64,000 bases of DNA, taken from positions 8,174,501-8,238,500 of the forward strand of contig NZ_CP031168.1 in the NCBI RefSeq assembly GCF_022354825.1, read 5' to 3'. A program made the position numbers and the translations under genes. The DNA is from Paenibacillus sp. H1-7. GTDB taxonomy: Bacteria > Bacillota > Bacilli > Paenibacillales > NBRC-103111. Shown one piece after another: positions 25,575 to 34,044 of the stretch (position 1 is its first letter; each line of letters opens with the position of its first letter). A model generated the notes under the pieces. The model was given only the letters and a program-made list of their open reading frames with translations, had not been told where the DNA came from and did not search any database.

Positions 25575-26313
25575 GGGTCGTCTCACCTGCCTGTCGTTGC
25601 TGGGATGTTGAAGATTTATGATTGATCATATCCTCGGCCTCGATACGTGCGATCATCGCAAGCGTCGGCAGCTCTAGGAAATGCTTGACGTCCTCTTCCG
25701 ACTTGATCGAGTCGTCGAGGTATTCCATCAGGAAGGATAGGCCCACCGCTACCATCAAGGAAACGACGAAGGCAATCGCTACGTTAAGCTTCGGATTCGG
25801 CTTCACCGGAACAGGTGTAGCGTCCGCTTGAGCTTCATTTAGAAGCGATACGTTATCTACTTTCATAATGGACGGAATTTCCCGTTGAAACACTTTCGAT
25901 ACCGCGTTCACGATATTGGCCGCTTTGTCGTAAGAACCGTCCTGCACTACAACGGTCATGACCTGCGTATTGTTGACCGAGCTTACTTTGATTTTCTTGA
26001 TCAGCTCTTCCGACGACAGGTTGAACTCGGGGTATTCCTTGACTACTTTGTCCATAATACGCGGAGTCTTGATAACCTCTTTGTACGTATCGATCAAACG
26101 GATGTTCAAGTTGATGGAGTTAATATCCACCTGCTCCAAGCCAGGGCGCTCATTTGACTTGTTAACGATAAGCTTGGTTGACGCTTCATACACAGGCTTA
26201 ATAAAAATGTAACTGGCTACACCAGTTGCTATCGTACTGACTAATACTATTGCAATGATTATCCAGATCCTCTTCTTGATGATCTTAATATAATCTTTCA
26301 GATCCAGCTCCAT
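25555..26313 (-). CDS. Wzz/CpsC-like chain-length determinant and kinase activator
   Basis: A 252-residue polysaccharide co-polymerase beginning at ATG 26313 after GGAGGTCAATA. Two membrane helices (about 15-36 and 178-200) flank an extracytoplasmic domain; the proline-rich PVPVKPNPKLN before the second helix is the family hallmark. The cytoplasmic C-terminal tail (FLELPTLAMIARIE then a Gln/Thr/Arg-rich end) is the segment that activates the partner kinase. First gene of the long capsule transcript. Confidence 0.92.
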   Translation of the reverse strand: MELDLKDYIKIIKKRIWIIIAIVLVSTIATGVASYIFIKPVYEASTKLIVNKSNERPGLEQVDINSINLNIRLIDTYKEVIKTPRIMDKVVKEYPEFNLSSEELIKKIKVSSVNNTQVMTVVVQDGSYDKAANIVNAVSKVFQREIPSIMKVDNVSLLNEAQADATPVPVKPNPKLNVAIAFVVSLMVAVGLSFLMEYLDDSIKSEEDVKHFLELPTLAMIARIEAEDMINHKSSTSQQRQAGETTRVTVNQ

Positions 26314-26400
26314 TATTGACCTCCATTCGTCACAAAACAGCGAGCATCAACAAATCTCTTGTTGAATCGGCATTTTTTGCACTAACGCGAAAAAAGAAAC

Positions 26401-26434
26401 TGTAAACCTCCCCGCAAACAAGAGGAGGTTTACA
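26401..26434 (-). terminator. Rho-independent terminator of the SLH-protein gene
   Basis: TGTAAACCTCC and GGAGGTTTACA pair perfectly over 11 bp. On the minus strand a T-rich GTTTCTTTTTT follows. It lies 13 bp after the stop codon of the S-layer-type gene and isolates it from the kinase/Wzz operon, which must have its own promoter within 26314-26400. Confidence 0.9.
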
Positions 26435-26447
26435 ATATGTTCAATGC

Positions 26448-28883
26448 TTACTTATTCAACAGACGATAGATGACTACTGCCGCTTGTGCACGAGTAGAGT
26501 CGGCATTCGGATTGAATTTGTTGCCTTCTTCACCCACGATAATGCCTTGTCCTACAGAGAGGGCTACACCTGCTTTGAGCGAATCGTGAATCGATTTCGC
26601 ATCTTCGAAGTTTTTCAACAAGCTGTCTGCATCCGCAGATGCTTTCACACCGTTCACGGATTGCAGCGCTCTTGCTGCGATAGTCGCCATTTCCGCACGC
26701 GTGATTTTGCCGTTCGGATCGAACTTGCCTGCTTCGCGACCGTTAACCAGACCGCTCTTCACGGCAGCTGCTACATACGGCTTGAACCAGTCATTATCGC
26801 TTACGTCATTGAAGTTTTCCGTAGCGGAAGCATCTTCAAGTCCGAACGTTTTGACGATCATTTTGGCAAATTCCGCACGAGTTACGGTTCCATTAGGAAC
26901 GAACTCTTTATCTCCACGGCCTTCCAAAATGCCTTTGGCTGCCGCTACTTCGATTTGACGGCCTGCCCAAGATTTAACGGATGCCGTATCGCTGAACACT
27001 ACGTTATTCTCTACTACGGTATACATCGAGAAGGAATTTCTCTTAGCAAGAACCTGCTTGTCCTTCGCGTTGTATTTGCCGCCGAAGAATTCCAGTTTGC
27101 CGTCTACGATCTTAGCCAATACGAGCTTCTCCGCATCGAACTTGGAAGGATCGTTGACCCCCAAGCGCAGCTCCACCGGATTGGTGAAGTTCGTTACCTT
27201 CGCGCCGTTGGATGTAAATTCAAATTCGTATACGCCGGATGCAACCGGAAGCTGAGTCACGCTCGTTGCTGCAGTCGCATCTTGCTTGGTAATAGACAAG
27301 GACGTATCTGCACCAAAGGTTCTAGGATCAACTGCGATAGCAACCCCAGACAAGGCTACCGCCACTTTATCGATACCGTTGTCTTTAGCAGCGTTTAGCA
27401 GCTCTTTAGACAATGGAACTTCAAGCGATTTGGCAGTTACCGCGCCAAAGTTCAACGTCAGCTCCACTTTTGGTGCTGTTGCTGCTGGGTCCAGCTCCTT
27501 CAAAGCGTCGATCAACTTTTTGCTCTCTGCAGCAATATCTTTAATTTGTTGAACCAGCTTGGCTGTGTCGAGCTTCACCGTACCTTTATCACCGTTTACA
27601 GTAACAAAGGATGCAGCGTCGATGTTCGTAATTTTGGCAATAGCTTCAGCCACTGCCGCTTGAGCTTTCTCCAATAGCTGTTGTTTCTGCTCGGCGGTTG
27701 CATTTTGCAGCTGCTTCTTCAAATCGTTGATAACCGATTGCGCTTCGGAAACAGTCTGTCCTGTAGTTCCAGGATTCGTTACAACAGCACCGCCGCCGCC
27801 TCCACCGCCGCCGCCATTGCTTCTGCGAGTGAAGCTCATGGATACGTCTTCTTTTACCAACACTTTACCGTCCAGGTTAGTTCCTGGAGCAACCAGCTTA
27901 CCTTCGATTGTCGTGCTCACAGTACCGGTTCCATTGAAGTACAAAATAATGCTTCCGGCTTCCTTTTGCACCGAAATGCTGGCGTTGGAGGAAGTCCAGT
28001 TAATAGAAGCGCCTGGCAAAGCTTTGCCCAGAACGGTGAATTGATATTTCTGATATTGCGAGTTCGTAGTATAGTCATTGGTTCTTGCAAACGTCTCGTT
28101 AGCATCTGCACGCATCAGTGCAAGAGCGATATACTCAGATGCTTCACGGGACGGATCCGCTGCAGCGATCGTTTTATGAGCTACAGCCGAAACGGCTTCC
28201 GACGTAATTTCCAGGTTTTTAAATACGACGCTGAAGTCCAGGCCCTTATTGTCCAGTACTTTTTGGGCCGCATCTTTAATGACTTGTTTGATAGCATCCT
28301 TATTCGTCGAAAGAACTACCAAGTCCTCACTAGCAAGTCTGTCCTTCAAAGCCGCTTCGGCAGCGACTGCAAAATCTACGGCATCCTGAACTTCCAAAGT
28401 TACTTTGGCTCCGCTCAGCTTCGCCAGCTGATCAATTACCGGCTTCAAATCTTTTTGTACAAGCAGATCGCTCAATTTGCTTCCGCTTTTAATTTCTTCC
28501 TCATTAAAGAACAAGCCCAATGTGGTGAACAGCTTCAAAATATTTTCATCCGTCAACTGGTCGTAATCCTCGGAACCGTCAATTTTCTTATCCAAAATAG
28601 CCGTAATTTCGCTTACGAGAGCAACATCCGTCAATCCATACAGGGCGCTGCGGGCATTACTCACGGCGTCCTTTTCATCTTGGGACCACAAATTGCTGGA
28701 AACCTGATTCAACTCTTTAATAATCGTATCTGTACCAGGAGCTGCCGCTGCTTGAGCGATGCCAGCTTGAATGCCTAATTTCTCGAATAGTCCTTTCGTA
28801 CTGACAGGAAGTCCCGCCAATGTGCTGAACACCATACTTGCCGCGACTGTAGATACAGCCAGCTTCTTCTTCATTGCCATCAT
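26448..28883 (-). CDS. S-layer homology (SLH) domain surface protein
   Basis: An 811-residue secreted protein starting at ATG 28883 after GAGGTGAATTA. The N-terminus has a basic start and a hydrophobic helix, with a probable signal peptide ending near AQAAAA (about 40-48). A helical N-terminal region (50-270) and a beta domain lead to a run of nine glycines near residue 360, then a further helix/beta region. The last 180 residues hold three SLH domains (each with FxDVxxxxW or similar and a TRAEFA/TRAEMA/TRAQAA motif) that attach the protein to pyruvylated secondary wall polymers. No enzymatic domain is recognised. Its place between the CpsB phosphatase and the Wzz/kinase genes suggests a structural link between surface layer and polysaccharide. 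Confidence 0.88.
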   Translation of the reverse strand: MMAMKKKLAVSTVAASMVFSTLAGLPVSTKGLFEKLGIQAGIAQAAAAPGTDTIIKELNQVSSNLWSQDEKDAVSNARSALYGLTDVALVSEITAILDKKIDGSEDYDQLTDENILKLFTTLGLFFNEEEIKSGSKLSDLLVQKDLKPVIDQLAKLSGAKVTLEVQDAVDFAVAAEAALKDRLASEDLVVLSTNKDAIKQVIKDAAQKVLDNKGLDFSVVFKNLEITSEAVSAVAHKTIAAADPSREASEYIALALMRADANETFARTNDYTTNSQYQKYQFTVLGKALPGASINWTSSNASISVQKEAGSIILYFNGTGTVSTTIEGKLVAPGTNLDGKVLVKEDVSMSFTRRSNGGGGGGGGGAVVTNPGTTGQTVSEAQSVINDLKKQLQNATAEQKQQLLEKAQAAVAEAIAKITNIDAASFVTVNGDKGTVKLDTAKLVQQIKDIAAESKKLIDALKELDPAATAPKVELTLNFGAVTAKSLEVPLSKELLNAAKDNGIDKVAVALSGVAIAVDPRTFGADTSLSITKQDATAATSVTQLPVASGVYEFEFTSNGAKVTNFTNPVELRLGVNDPSKFDAEKLVLAKIVDGKLEFFGGKYNAKDKQVLAKRNSFSMYTVVENNVVFSDTASVKSWAGRQIEVAAAKGILEGRGDKEFVPNGTVTRAEFAKMIVKTFGLEDASATENFNDVSDNDWFKPYVAAAVKSGLVNGREAGKFDPNGKITRAEMATIAARALQSVNGVKASADADSLLKNFEDAKSIHDSLKAGVALSVGQGIIVGEEGNKFNPNADSTRAQAAVVIYRLLNK

Positions 28884-29089
28884 TAATTCACCTCAGAGTC
28901 ATAGTAAGTTAGTACGATTATAGGTCTTTATACCCAAATTGTCCTTAATAGCAAAAAATAAACAGAATCGTTAGACCTGTTTATATTGAGAACTTCACAC
29001 ACATATAGAAAAATAATCCAGTACATAGTACCATGGTCTTATCTGCAGTGTCAATACATTTATGTCATATGCATACCACAGCCGAAGGA

Positions 29090-29851
29090 CTACCAAAACC
29101 TCCACCAAGCCCGCTTCCGCCAGTCCGGCTGAAGAACGGAAATGTCCTCATTGGCAATGAGCCTGGCTGCATTAGCTTGGTAATACCTAACCTGTTGATC
29201 CCCCAAAGTATTCCCAATAAAAGCATAAGCTTGCCGCAGCCCGAAAGCGCGATGGCTCATATTATGAGCGTCGGAAGATACGAAATGTACCAGATGCTGC
29301 TTGCACATGTCCAAAGACAGCTTTTGGATCGATTTGCCGAATAAGCCGTTCAGCGAATGGGTCGTCACTTGAGACAAGGCGCCTTGCTGAATAATCCGTT
29401 GCAGCTTCATCGGATCCTGCGCGATTTCCATATTTCTTTCAGGATGAGCAATGACAGGGACTAGTCCCATCACACGCAGCTCATGGAATAGCTCGTCCGT
29501 CTGCTTGGGGATTTCCCGTGACGGAAATTCAATCAATATATAGCGCGAAGAGTGGAGCGTCCTCGCCACTTGCTGATGAAGATCTTCCGGCAGATCGCTG
29601 TACAAGCGAATCTCCTGACCCGGCAGGATCGTCAGCGGAATGTTCTGCTGCTCCAATACCCGGTTCACTTCTCGAACGGACCGCTCAACTTTTTCCATAG
29701 GATTGTCATACTTGCCGTTCGCGTGATGCGGGGTAGCAATGAGTGTGTGTATCCCCTCCTCAACAGCAGCCTGCGCCATGAGAACCGTTTCCTCCATATC
29801 CTCCGCCCCGTCATCAACCCCCGGAAGAATGTGCGAGTGAATATCAATCAT
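29090..29851 (-). CDS. CpsB/CapC-type PHP-domain tyrosine-protein phosphatase
   Basis: A 253-residue metal-dependent phosphatase. I start it at ATG 29851 (MIDIHSHILPGVDDGA), where the conserved family N-terminus begins; a frame to 29893 exists without a ribosome binding site. Metal ligands are visible in DIHSHILPG, ATPHH, IAHPERN and SSDAHN. It dephosphorylates the tyrosine cluster of the capsule kinase. It is separated from the kinase operon by the SLH gene, so the kinase and phosphatase may be regulated apart. A structured leader lies 87-136 bp upstream. Confidence 0.92.
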   Translation of the reverse strand: MIDIHSHILPGVDDGAEDMEETVLMAQAAVEEGIHTLIATPHHANGKYDNPMEKVERSVREVNRVLEQQNIPLTILPGQEIRLYSDLPEDLHQQVARTLHSSRYILIEFPSREIPKQTDELFHELRVMGLVPVIAHPERNMEIAQDPMKLQRIIQQGALSQVTTHSLNGLFGKSIQKLSLDMCKQHLVHFVSSDAHNMSHRAFGLRQAYAFIGNTLGDQQVRYYQANAARLIANEDISVLQPDWRKRAWWRFW

Positions 29852-29937
29852 ATGTATCTCAGATTCCTTCCATCTCTTGTTAAGCCTGGTCATGCTGTAA
29901 GTAAGAACGAGTAAGAAAATGGATCGTTTTCAAGTGT

Positions 29938-29987
29938 TGGTGTTATGTAGTGCATTGGCTGCAATGCGTTAGAGCGAGAAAACACCA
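29938..29987 (-). promoter_or_regulatory. two-tier stem-loop in the leader of the phosphatase gene
   Basis: Arms TGGTGTT (29938-29944) and AACACCA (29981-29987) are perfect complements, and inside them GCATTG and CAATGC (29952-29967) form a second stem. On the minus strand this lies 87-136 nt before the phosphatase start. No U-run follows, so it is not a plain terminator; it could be a regulatory RNA fold or a protein-binding site. No known riboswitch class fits. Confidence 0.4.
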
Positions 29988-30134
29988 GGCTGCTAATGTC
30001 CTATTTTCTTGTCACCACTATACATATCGGAAACCAGTACGATTAAGTTAATATGAATTTCATCAAAAAATCTTTATAATTGCTTCATTTTGTACATTTT
30101 TGTTGAGATTTTCAGAAAATCGTATCGAATCGTG

Positions 30135-30200
30135 AAAAAAAAGACCGGCTTCGGCCTGCAGCCTATGGCGCACAGACGTATCACCCGTCTTTTCCGGTTT
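30135..30200 (-). terminator. branched terminator of the SEDS-HAAS gene
   Basis: On the minus strand ACCGG and CCGGT form an outer stem enclosing AGACG-GGTGATA-CGTCT and a second GC-rich hairpin, followed by eight T residues. It begins right after the stop codon at 30204. The multi-helix shape is unusual but the U-run supports termination. Confidence 0.7.
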
Positions 30201-30203
30201 TAC

Positions 30204-31517
30204 TTACAAACGTACTCTTATCATATCCTTACGCCGGTAAATGCTGAACATTATGCCGACGGCTGCGAGCTCCGCTAGCAAATGGCTGCCGCCGTAGCTT
30301 ACGAACGGGGTCGTTATCCCTCCTAATATCGGCAGGATACCTACCGACATGCCCAGACTCCATATAAACTGAAACGCGAACATTCCCGCCAGACCGCTTA
30401 TGAGCATTTTGCCGTAACGGTCTCTTACTTCGAGCCCCATTTGAATGAGCTGAACTACAAATAAAACGAAGCAGGTCGCGATGACAGCGCCGGCGATCCA
30501 TCCCAAGCTATAGATCAAATAGGTAAAAATCGTATCCGTATGAATTTCCGGAAGCCGTGCATTCACGGACGCCCAGCCATGCCCCCACCACCCGGCGGAA
30601 CGAACCGCTTGGTCGATTTGCACATACATGTAGCCCGCCCCGAGCGGATCTTCATATCGCTGAAAGAACGCAGCAAGCCGCATTTGACTATAGCGGGAGC
30701 TGAATATCGTCAGCGCGGCAGGCAGCAACAGCACCAGCGGCTGCAGAAGCACCGCTTTCCAGCTTTTCCGTGCCGAGTACAACAGCAGAAGGTAGGCAGC
30801 CATATACAGGAGCATTGCAGAGATAGAAGGAGCCATGCCGTACAGTAACACAGGCACCACGACAAAGAAACCTGTCTGCACCAAACCCGATCGGCGGCTG
30901 GAATCCATACCGTGCAGTATGCCCGCGGCTGAAATAATGAATAGAAACGGACTGACGTTCATCCAATCTATAGTAACGGCACCGAAAGACAGATAGCTTT
31001 TCATTCCGTTGACTTGACGACCGAACAAAAGCACGCCTACGGATGCAGCTACCGTTCCCCAATAGAGCAGCCATGAGGAGTGCAGCAATTTGCGGTAATC
31101 GAAAATAATTAGTGCACCCATAACCATAAGACCGGCTGCTGTAAACACGGCTTTATGCAGCAACCAATCATTCTGCGCAAGCCTATGCTGCGGCATCGCC
31201 GCATAGCTCAACTCGACGGCATACATAGCTACCAGCGATATGACCAGCAGGACTGCAACCCAGGCGACAAGCCCCCATGGAATGCGCGATTTATGCACCC
31301 GGTTCAATCCTGTACCTACGGCATCGGCATCGCCCATCTGCTCCACAGCCCAGCGTGCGGCTGTCTCCTCGTCCCAGCCTTCCTCCCGCTTCATATCCAG
31401 CAGCTCGTCGAGATGACTCTCCATCTCCTGCTTGATCTCCTTATGAAGTTCCCTGGCCTTCACCCTCGAGCATACGTGAGCCAAGTAATCGTCGATTAAC
31501 GGATGCCTGTCCTTCAT
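30204..31517 (-). CDS. SEDS-family (FtsW/RodA/SpoVE-like) protein with N-terminal HAAS prefix domain
   Basis: A 437-residue protein from ATG 31517, which follows GGGAGGGACAAGC and comes one base after the stop of the PadR gene. Residues 1-90 form a soluble helical domain of the HAAS/permease-prefix type (VKARELHKEIKQEMESHLDEL, GWDEETAARWAVEQMGDA). The remainder has about ten helices and the SEDS signatures GAVTIDW, IHTDTIFTYL (Asp in the HTD position needed for glycan polymerisation in RodA) and FVSYGGSHLLAELAAVG near the C-terminus. So it may be an active peptidoglycan or related glycan polymerase whose activity or abundance answers to the PadR regulator. No class B PBP gene is adjacent. Confidence 0.85.
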   Translation of the reverse strand: MKDRHPLIDDYLAHVCSRVKARELHKEIKQEMESHLDELLDMKREEGWDEETAARWAVEQMGDADAVGTGLNRVHKSRIPWGLVAWVAVLLVISLVAMYAVELSYAAMPQHRLAQNDWLLHKAVFTAAGLMVMGALIIFDYRKLLHSSWLLYWGTVAASVGVLLFGRQVNGMKSYLSFGAVTIDWMNVSPFLFIISAAGILHGMDSSRRSGLVQTGFFVVVPVLLYGMAPSISAMLLYMAAYLLLLYSARKSWKAVLLQPLVLLLPAALTIFSSRYSQMRLAAFFQRYEDPLGAGYMYVQIDQAVRSAGWWGHGWASVNARLPEIHTDTIFTYLIYSLGWIAGAVIATCFVLFVVQLIQMGLEVRDRYGKMLISGLAGMFAFQFIWSLGMSVGILPILGGITTPFVSYGGSHLLAELAAVGIMFSIYRRKDMIRVRL

Positions 31518-31518
31518 G

Positions 31519-31851
31519 TCAAGCTTGTCCCTCCCCCAGCACGCGGTCCACCGCGTTTCGAAATAACCGCCATTCCTGCAGCTTGTCCTGCAGATGCTTT
31601 TTGCCGCTGTCCGTAAGCCGGTAATATTTACGCTTCCGTCCATCCGCCTCGCGCCAATACGCCTCGACCCACTGCTCCGCTTCCATTCCGTGCAGGATCG
31701 GGTACAGCGTCCCTTCCTTGAGCGAAAAGGTCCCGTCAGAGCATCTCTCCAGCTCCTTAATCAGCTCGTAGCCGTATTGATCGCGCTTCTCCAGCAAAGT
31801 AAGAATCATTGTGCCCGTGCTTCCCTTCAACAGCTCTTTGTTGACACTCAC
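31519..31851 (-). CDS. PadR-family transcriptional regulator
   Basis: A 110-residue winged-helix protein beginning at GTG 31851 behind AGGAGGTGATACTGCG. Conserved blocks are GSTGTMILTLLEKRDQYGYELI, LKEGTLYPILHGME and WREADGRKRKYYRLT. PadR regulators usually repress their own operon and the membrane protein gene behind them, releasing DNA under envelope stress or antibiotics. Here the next gene, one base away, encodes a HAAS-SEDS protein, and PadR-HAAS pairs are a known arrangement. A promoter-like TTGTGC...TATATAC stretch lies near 31925-31950. Confidence 0.9.
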   Translation of the reverse strand: MSVNKELLKGSTGTMILTLLEKRDQYGYELIKELERCSDGTFSLKEGTLYPILHGMEAEQWVEAYWREADGRKRKYYRLTDSGKKHLQDKLQEWRLFRNAVDRVLGEGQA

Positions 31852-32342
31852 CGCAGTATCACCTCCTGATTTCCTAATGAAGATTGATTGGATTTATTAC
31901 CTATTAAATCTATGCATCGTATATCTATGTATATACTAGCACAATGCTTTCTCTTTTGTAAATCTCTTGCAAAATAAAGCATCCATACAAATAAATGCTC
32001 AGCAATCTTCTACAGAAGAGTGTTTTAATACCAGAACAATAATGAAGATATCGGCATGGGAAAGACTGCAAAGTGAATGAGAAAAACGTCTATCGACGTC
32101 CTTTCACAGAGGAGCGACCGCGTTAAGAGGTTGTTTTTATCGCCAAATAGAATTTTTACATCCGATGACCTCGGAATCATATAAATTCTATTGTGGTAAA
32201 GAAAAGCAAGCCCTAACACGCTCCGATTTCCTCCTGTTCCAGCAGCGAACCGCTCAAATCACGGACAAAGCTGTATGCCGCTTTACAGAAAAAATTCGTT
32301 CATGTCATAGGCTTGCTCCATTGCAGGTCAACAATCCCCGCC
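31852..32342. other. gene-free region between PadR operon and NSS transporter
   Basis: About 490 bp with no credible gene. It holds the third copy of the dispersed repeat (32077-32196), AT-rich promoter-like sequence near 31925-31960 for the PadR operon, and the 3' flank of the NSS transporter gene. No clear terminator for the transporter was found other than the ACGTC-GATA-GACGT hairpin with following T residues inside the repeat (on the minus strand). Confidence 0.6.
32077..32196 (-). repeat. dispersed repeat, complete copy with hairpin and terminator-like end
   Basis: On the minus strand the element reads in order: AGAATTT / AAATTCT outer stem (32149-32155 with 32183-32189) enclosing TCCGA-GGTCA-TCGGA (32161-32175), a TTGGCGATAAAAA segment, GGTCGCTCCTC, GAAAGG and an ACGTC-GATA-GACGT hairpin followed by TTTTTCTC. 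It matches 5577-5646 over 70 bp and 5698-5842 at both ends. It lies about 225 bp upstream of the PadR start. Confidence 0.62.
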
Positions 32343-33707
32343 TTATTTGAAACCGATCACTCCAGCGCTGTAGAGGAAAATGAGCACAACGAGCACCGGG
32401 GCGATATACCGCATAACAAACATCCAGATCCGGAACCAGAACGAGCTAAGTCCCGCTTCTTCACCGGCCTTTTTCCATACATATCCCACAAACAAGGTGA
32501 CAATGAGACCGCACATCGGAAGTAAAATATTCGAGCAGACGAAGTCCACAAAATCCAGCAGCGGCTTGCCCGCAATCGTGTAGCCGCCCAATATGCCGCC
32601 TACCGACAAAGCGGACGGAATCCCTATAAGGCCGCATGCCGTAGCGGTAAATATCGTTGCCTTTTTCCGGGTCCATTTCCATGTATCCATAACAAAAGCT
32701 ACCGGTACTTCCAAGAGCGATACCGCGGAGGTTAACGCCGCAATGGCCAACAAAATAAAGAACAGTCCGCCGAAAAAGCTTCCGAGCGGCATCGCGGAAA
32801 ACGCAGCCGGCAACGCCATGAACACAAGCCCCGGTCCTTGTCCAGGCTCGATTCCGAAAGCAAACGAGGTCGGGAATACGATAAGCCCCGCGATCAGAGC
32901 GTAGATCAAGTCGCCTCCGCCTACCGCTAGGGATGCCGCGCCAAGCGATTGCTGCCGTTCAACATAACGTCCGTACGTAACCATCGTTCCCATCCCGAGG
33001 GATAGCGAGAAGAAAGCATGACCCAAAGCGACAAGCACCGACTCCGTCGACAGCTTCGAGAAATCCGGTCTCAGAAAGAAATCGACACCGGCCATCCCTC
33101 CCGGCAGCGTCAAAGCCCGTACCATAAGGATGACAAGCAGTGCGAGAAGCCCTGGAATCAAAATTTTGTTAAATTTCTCGATTCCTCCTGAAATTCCTTT
33201 GGCCACTACCCAGCCAGTCAAGAACATGACGACGATTTGCCAAACTACGGGGAGGTTGCTCGCTGCAAATGAATTGAAGTGCTCCGTAAAATCGGAGCTC
33301 TCATACAATACGTTGGAAAACGAGATGACCGCATAATGAATTGTCCATCCGGCAATTACCGAATAAAAGGACAAGATCAAAAACGGGACCACAATGGAGA
33401 TGAACCCCAGCACGCCCCAGGTTTTCGAGTTGGACAACCGGAAGAAGGAGGATGCCGGATTGCCTCTTCCCCCGCGGCCGATGGACAGCTCGGCCAACAA
33501 TACGGGAAGGCCGACGATCAATAAGCAAACGATGAACAGCAAGAAAAACGCCGCACCGCCGTATTTTCCGGTAATATAAGGAAATTTCCACATATTCCCC
33601 AAACCAACAGCACTGCCTATGGCAGTCAAAATAAAACCTGTGGAGCTGAACCGTTCCGCTTTGGAGTGACCTTTGCCGGAGTTGTCTCCTGATGTATGAT
33701 TCTGCAT
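32343..33707 (-). CDS. sodium-dependent transporter of the NSS/SNF family
   Basis: A 454-residue transporter with about 11 helices, starting at ATG 33707 after AAGGAGATAGCC. The N-terminal sodium-site region FILTAIGSAVGLGNMWKFPY (residues about 26-45) and the NGGGAF-like KYGGAAFF block are typical of bacterial NSS proteins such as TnaT, MhsT and LeuT. These import amino acids, often hydrophobic or aromatic ones, with sodium. It stands alone. Substrate is not predictable from the motifs visible here. Confidence 0.92.
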   Translation of the reverse strand: MQNHTSGDNSGKGHSKAERFSSTGFILTAIGSAVGLGNMWKFPYITGKYGGAAFFLLFIVCLLIVGLPVLLAELSIGRGGRGNPASSFFRLSNSKTWGVLGFISIVVPFLILSFYSVIAGWTIHYAVISFSNVLYESSDFTEHFNSFAASNLPVVWQIVVMFLTGWVVAKGISGGIEKFNKILIPGLLALLVILMVRALTLPGGMAGVDFFLRPDFSKLSTESVLVALGHAFFSLSLGMGTMVTYGRYVERQQSLGAASLAVGGGDLIYALIAGLIVFPTSFAFGIEPGQGPGLVFMALPAAFSAMPLGSFFGGLFFILLAIAALTSAVSLLEVPVAFVMDTWKWTRKKATIFTATACGLIGIPSALSVGGILGGYTIAGKPLLDFVDFVCSNILLPMCGLIVTLFVGYVWKKAGEEAGLSSFWFRIWMFVMRYIAPVLVVLIFLYSAGVIGFK

Positions 33708-34044
33708 GGCTATCTCCTTACACCGTCCTAACCTATGGTCAATAAATTCCTGCTGTATCGTATAACATTTGGCTTAGAATGTCCATGTCGAATTTTGTAA
33801 ACACGGCCATTATCACGCAGCTCTGGCGCCTCTTGAGAGGCATTCGCTTTATTTTTTGACAATACAGACAGAATCATTCCAATGATGAAGGCGGCTTTTT
33901 CCGCAAGGACTTCGGACTTCCTCCATATGGAGAAGAGAAAATCGTATATCGCCGCGCCGTAGGCGAGCCATGTTGAGTCACATTTTGCTGCACAAAAAAA
34001 AAGCAGCTGATCCAAGGAATCCCCTAGTTCAGCTGCTTTGTTCG
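33708..34044. other. intergenic region upstream of the NSS gene, downstream of the U32 gene
   Basis: About 337 bp. The right end carries the terminator of the U32 protein gene; the left end must hold the NSS promoter. A 125-codon frame on the minus strand spans the region but overlaps the U32 coding end and the terminator, has no ribosome binding site and no family features, so I do not call it. Confidence 0.6.
33994..34039 (-). terminator. Rho-independent terminator of the U32 protein gene
   Basis: AAGCAGCTGA (34001-34010) pairs with TCAGCTGCTT (34029-34038). On the minus strand the stem is followed by TTTTTTT. It lies 6 bp after the stop codon. Confidence 0.9.

Noticed and set aside
24885..26313. 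EAR-type processive antitermination RNA in the EPS operon
   Set aside because: No gap of sufficient length exists between the first genes, and the conserved EAR pattern of Bacillus eps operons was not seen.
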